Positions 27,704-29,867 of a DNA stretch of 29,867 nucleotides are shown piece by piece. The notes beneath the pieces were generated by a model. That model was not told where the DNA came from. It saw only the letters and a program-made list of their open reading frames with translations, and made no database searches. The stretch comes from a virus: IMG/VR virus record IMGVR_UViG_3300045931_000522, positions 1-29,867 of that record; one strand, 5' to 3'. Each line of letters opens with the position of its first letter. The first letter of the stretch is position 1. A program made the translations under genes and the position numbers.

Positions 27704-28330
27704 TCAGTTGTCAGGGACATGTCGCCAGGTCTTGCGGTGGATGATGGAGGAAATGGCGCTATGCGATACGCCGAACATGTCGCCAATGGCTTGTTGACTC
27801 AAGGTCCCATTGCGCTGTAGATGACGGATTTCCCTGACCTGCTCCGCAGTCAGTTTGGCGAATGTGGTCTTTTCTCCGCGAGGGACTCTTTCAGGATGAA
27901 GGCGAGCGCCACTCTTTGCACCACGGGGGATACGTTCTGGGCGCGTATGCACCCAATGACGGCCTTTGCGCACCATGTCTTGCATATTGTCGGTGCGTGT
28001 GCCAAGGAACAGGTGGACAGGGCGGACACACGCTGGTGTATCGCAGCGGTGGAGCACCCACAATCCATCAGGAATAGGGCCAAAGGTCAGTTCATAGGCG
28101 AGGCGATGGACCAGGATGGCTTTCGAGTCAACAGTTATGGTGCCATAGCCAGCCGTACTGTGCGAGCCCATCCACAGCCAGCAGGTGTCTGTAATCTTGA
28201 CCCGCGCCCACAAGCGTTCGACAAGGCTCATATGTTTGAGCCTGGCAAAGTGGGAAAGTTTCCACGCCCGACCCGGCGCGCATACCTCTTGGCAACCGCA
28301 GGAACACCATCTATCTTTGTTCTCAGCCAT
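27704..28330 (-). CDS. HNH homing endonuclease with C-terminal HTH
   Basis: A 208-residue protein. The start at 28330 has GAGGT nine bases upstream. The N-terminus has a Cys cluster (CSCGCQEVC) that may bind zinc. The HNH_3 core has 'CWLWMGSHSTAGYGTI', 'LVHRLAYELTFGPIPDGLWV' and 'LHRCDTPACVRPVHLFLGT', then DNMQDMVRKG. The last about 60 residues are a NUMOD-type HTH ('QQAIGDMFGVSHSAISSIIH'). Same family as the HNH gene at 13950-14546. It is antisense to the structural genes and has its own -10 box (28418-28423) and 14-bp hairpin upstream. Confidence 0.9.
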   Translation of the reverse strand: MAENKDRWCSCGCQEVCAPGRAWKLSHFARLKHMSLVERLWARVKITDTCWLWMGSHSTAGYGTITVDSKAILVHRLAYELTFGPIPDGLWVLHRCDTPACVRPVHLFLGTRTDNMQDMVRKGRHWVHTRPERIPRGAKSGARLHPERVPRGEKTTFAKLTAEQVREIRHLQRNGTLSQQAIGDMFGVSHSAISSIIHRKTWRHVPDN

Positions 28331-28365
28331 GACATCTGCACCTCGTATGCAGCATGGAGTGGTCA

Positions 28366-28423
28366 GAGCCCTGGTGGTGTATCAGCACTGCCAGGGCTCG
28401 TTTGTGTAGATGGATAAATTGTA
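28366..28423 (-). promoter_or_regulatory. -10 box and 5' hairpin of the HNH gene
   Basis: A stem of about 14 bp starts from GAGCCCTGG (28366-28374) with CCAGGGCTC (28391-28399) and extends inward with G-U pairs to a 6-base loop (28380-28385). On the minus strand TACAAT (28418-28423), preceded by GG, is 18 bases upstream. The layout -10, hairpin, Shine-Dalgarno, ATG matches the other leftward HNH cassettes. Confidence 0.6.
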
Positions 28424-28455
28424 CCATTGATGCGCTCTAGAGTACAGGAGTAGCT

Positions 28456-28695
28456 GTGTCGATTGCGAACATGCCCGCAAACGCAAGAAGTCAGGTGCTC
28501 CACGACGTGCTGCAGCAGCGACTCCAGGTGCTGCAGACTGAGCAGCAAGCCGACCTCACGCGCGCGCAGACCTTAGAGGCACAGCGCCAGCAGCTTGTGG
28601 AGGCGTGCCTGCGTCGGGCTGGGGCCATCGCCGAGCTTGAGGCCCTGTGTCAGCCGATTGTCGCGACAAAAGTGGAGGAGGACGGCCGTGGCTGA
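28456..28695 (+). CDS. Small coiled-coil protein
   Basis: A 79-residue protein starting with GTG 28456 after AGGAG. It is a single long helix with heptad leucines and many Gln ('LHDVLQQRLQVLQTEQQADL'), so a coiled coil, ending with an acidic tail. It overlaps the next gene by 8 bases. The first about 60 bases are somewhat AT-richer than the following codons. Possibly a head-completion or tail-attachment factor. Confidence 0.6.
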   Translation: MSIANMPANARSQVLHDVLQQRLQVLQTEQQADLTRAQTLEAQRQQLVEACLRRAGAIAELEALCQPIVATKVEEDGRG

Positions 28696-29867
28696 CACCA
28701 TAGGCGTTGCCACCGACACCATCATCGCCCGCAGTCCCATCGTCACGCCTGGCCCTGTCAGTTGCGAACTCTGGCGCACCCTCATGTACCGCATGGGGGA
28801 AAACCCGGATACGTCGCAGTGGGGTCCCGCGGCCCTGCACTACCTGAACCGGGCCTATTGGTCGTTCTGTCGCGGCGGTGGGGAGTTTGAGGAAGGCGCG
28901 CACGAGGACTGGCCCTGGCTGCGCAAAGTCCCCCCCGGCGTGATCATCCTCGAACCGGAGCGCTCGACGCTGGCGGATGGCTCGACGGCGGGCGTGGTGC
29001 GGGGCTCGCAGACCGTTGGCCTGAGTGTGCCGCCGGACGTCTCGTGTCTCGGCTGGCAATTCCGCGTCGTCGATCACCAGGGCTCAGACATCTTCCGCGT
29101 CATCAACCATGCGCCGGGCCATGCGACGCTCATCCTCGATGCGCCGTATACGGGCCACACCACCACGACCGCCCGCTACTGGCTCCGGCAGTTCGACTAT
29201 CCCCTGGCGGCTGATGTGCTCCACCTCATCGAACCCCTGCACACGGATCGCCTGGCCGACGATGCCGAGGTCCCGTACACGATCCGCCTCACCAGTGACG
29301 TCGGCCTCAGCGAGCAGTGGCCCAAGGATGACTGGTCGAGCGGCGTGCCGACGCAGTGTGCGCTCATTGGCGTGCAACTCTGCCCGGATGTGCTCGCGAC
29401 CCCCCTGGCTCCTGCGGGGGTCGGCACCCAGCTCCTGCGGTTCAACCGCTGTCCCAACGTCACCACCGGCCCGCTCCGCGTGGAGTATCCCTACACGTTC
29501 CTCCCCCCGCCGCTGACGCAGATGACCGGCGTGTGTGACGAGGTGCCGGTGCTGCCGCCCCCGCTGCGCTGGTCGCTGGTGGACCTGGCGCTGTACTTCG
29601 CCATGCTGGACCGCAACGACACGCGGGCCGATGGGTATGTCATCTTAGGGAAGGGCGGGATTCGGACCGCGCAACGGCAGCAGCGGCATCAGATGGCGGT
29701 AACGGGCCAAGGGGTCGGCCGGTTGCGGCTGCGTCGTGGGGCCTGGGGACACCGCCGACCGCTTGTCATGGCGCCAGCACCGGCGGGAGCGGGTCCTGCG
29801 GGACCCCCAGGCCCGCAGGGCCTGCCAGGGCAGACCGGACCGCCAGGGCAGACCGGACAGGCGGAGC
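28688..29867 (+). CDS. Head-tail adaptor-like protein with collagen-like C-terminus (runs off window)
   Basis: Starts with GTG 28688, overlapping the previous stop, and the frame stays open to 29867 (393 codons). The N-terminal part ('CELWRTLMYRMGENPDTSQW', then 'ALHYLNRAYWSFCRGG') fits adaptor proteins that join portal to tail in short-tailed phages. The middle is beta-rich and helical. The last about 25 residues seen are G-x-y repeats ('GPAGPPGPQGLPGQTGPPGQ'), like collagen. The portal also ends in such repeats. The end of the gene is outside the window. Confidence 0.65.
   Translation, partial: MADTIGVATDTIIARSPIVTPGPVSCELWRTLMYRMGENPDTSQWGPAALHYLNRAYWSFCRGGGEFEEGAHEDWPWLRKVPPGVIILEPERSTLADGSTAGVVRGSQTVGLSVPPDVSCLGWQFRVVDHQGSDIFRVINHAPGHATLILDAPYTGHTTTTARYWLRQFDYPLAADVLHLIEPLHTDRLADDAEVPYTIRLTSDVGLSEQWPKDDWSSGVPTQCALIGVQLCPDVLATPLAPAGVGTQLLRFNRCPNVTTGPLRVEYPYTFLPPPLTQMTGVCDEVPVLPPPLRWSLVDLALYFAMLDRNDTRADGYVILGKGGIRTAQRQQRHQMAVTGQGVGRLRLRRGAWGHRRPLVMAPAPAGAGPAGPPGPQGLPGQTGPPGQTGQAE

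Overview
The window looks like most of the genome, or a large contig, of a bacterial double-stranded DNA tailed phage. It has a late module in standard order on the plus strand: small terminase, large terminase, a large portal of about 700 residues, a scaffold-like protein, a major capsid protein and a head-tail adaptor-like protein, with a short tail-fibre block at the other end. The large portal and this gene order suggest a podovirus-like particle. No tRNA, integrase or recognisable endolysin is visible. The host cannot be named from the sequence. GC is high (roughly 60 percent by eye), with sharp AT-rich patches at promoters and next to mobile endonuclease genes.

Layout. 1-211 is the 5' part of an HNH gene running off the window. 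343-1963 (plus) holds a tail fibre with a self-processing chaperone domain, a small protein and a one-helix membrane protein. 1966-6673 (minus) is a regulator, then a tightly overlapping leftward operon: SWIM-finger protein, three small proteins, a cytosine-C5 methyltransferase, a secreted beta-helix protein and a small zinc protein. 6810-7844 (minus) is an unusual fusion of a nucleoside deoxyribosyltransferase-like domain and a VSR/DUF559-like nuclease. 7958-8137 is an iteron array, the best candidate origin, directly beside a CHC2-TOPRIM-helicase protein (8137-9930). 10044-15026 is a regulatory and accessory region with a ribbon-helix-helix protein, two XRE proteins, a VRR-NUC nuclease, membrane proteins and an HNH gene inserted in a SWIM gene. 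15118-15183 is a symmetric divergent promoter-operator leading to a rightward XRE / GIY-YIG-HTH / membrane-protein operon. 16276-29867 is the packaging and structural module, interrupted by three HNH genes.

Five HNH endonuclease genes (1-211, 13950-14546, 18694-19254, 24960-25907, 27704-28330) sit beside or inside structural and accessory genes, which suggests strong intronless homing activity. The four leftward ones share an architecture: their own -10 box, a stable hairpin near the predicted 5' end of the transcript, then a Shine-Dalgarno and start. Two of these hairpins show a compensatory base-pair change. The deoxyribosyltransferase-nuclease gene has a hairpin with the same stem sequence, so it may be part of the same mobile class.

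How the genes may work together (inference): the ribbon-helix-helix protein and its repeated sites probably control the leftward replication and operon promoters, and the XRE proteins control divergent promoters. The helicase-primase would act at the adjacent iterons. Late expression would start at the promoter at 16276 and pass a structured leader that contains an intrinsic terminator-like hairpin before the small terminase.
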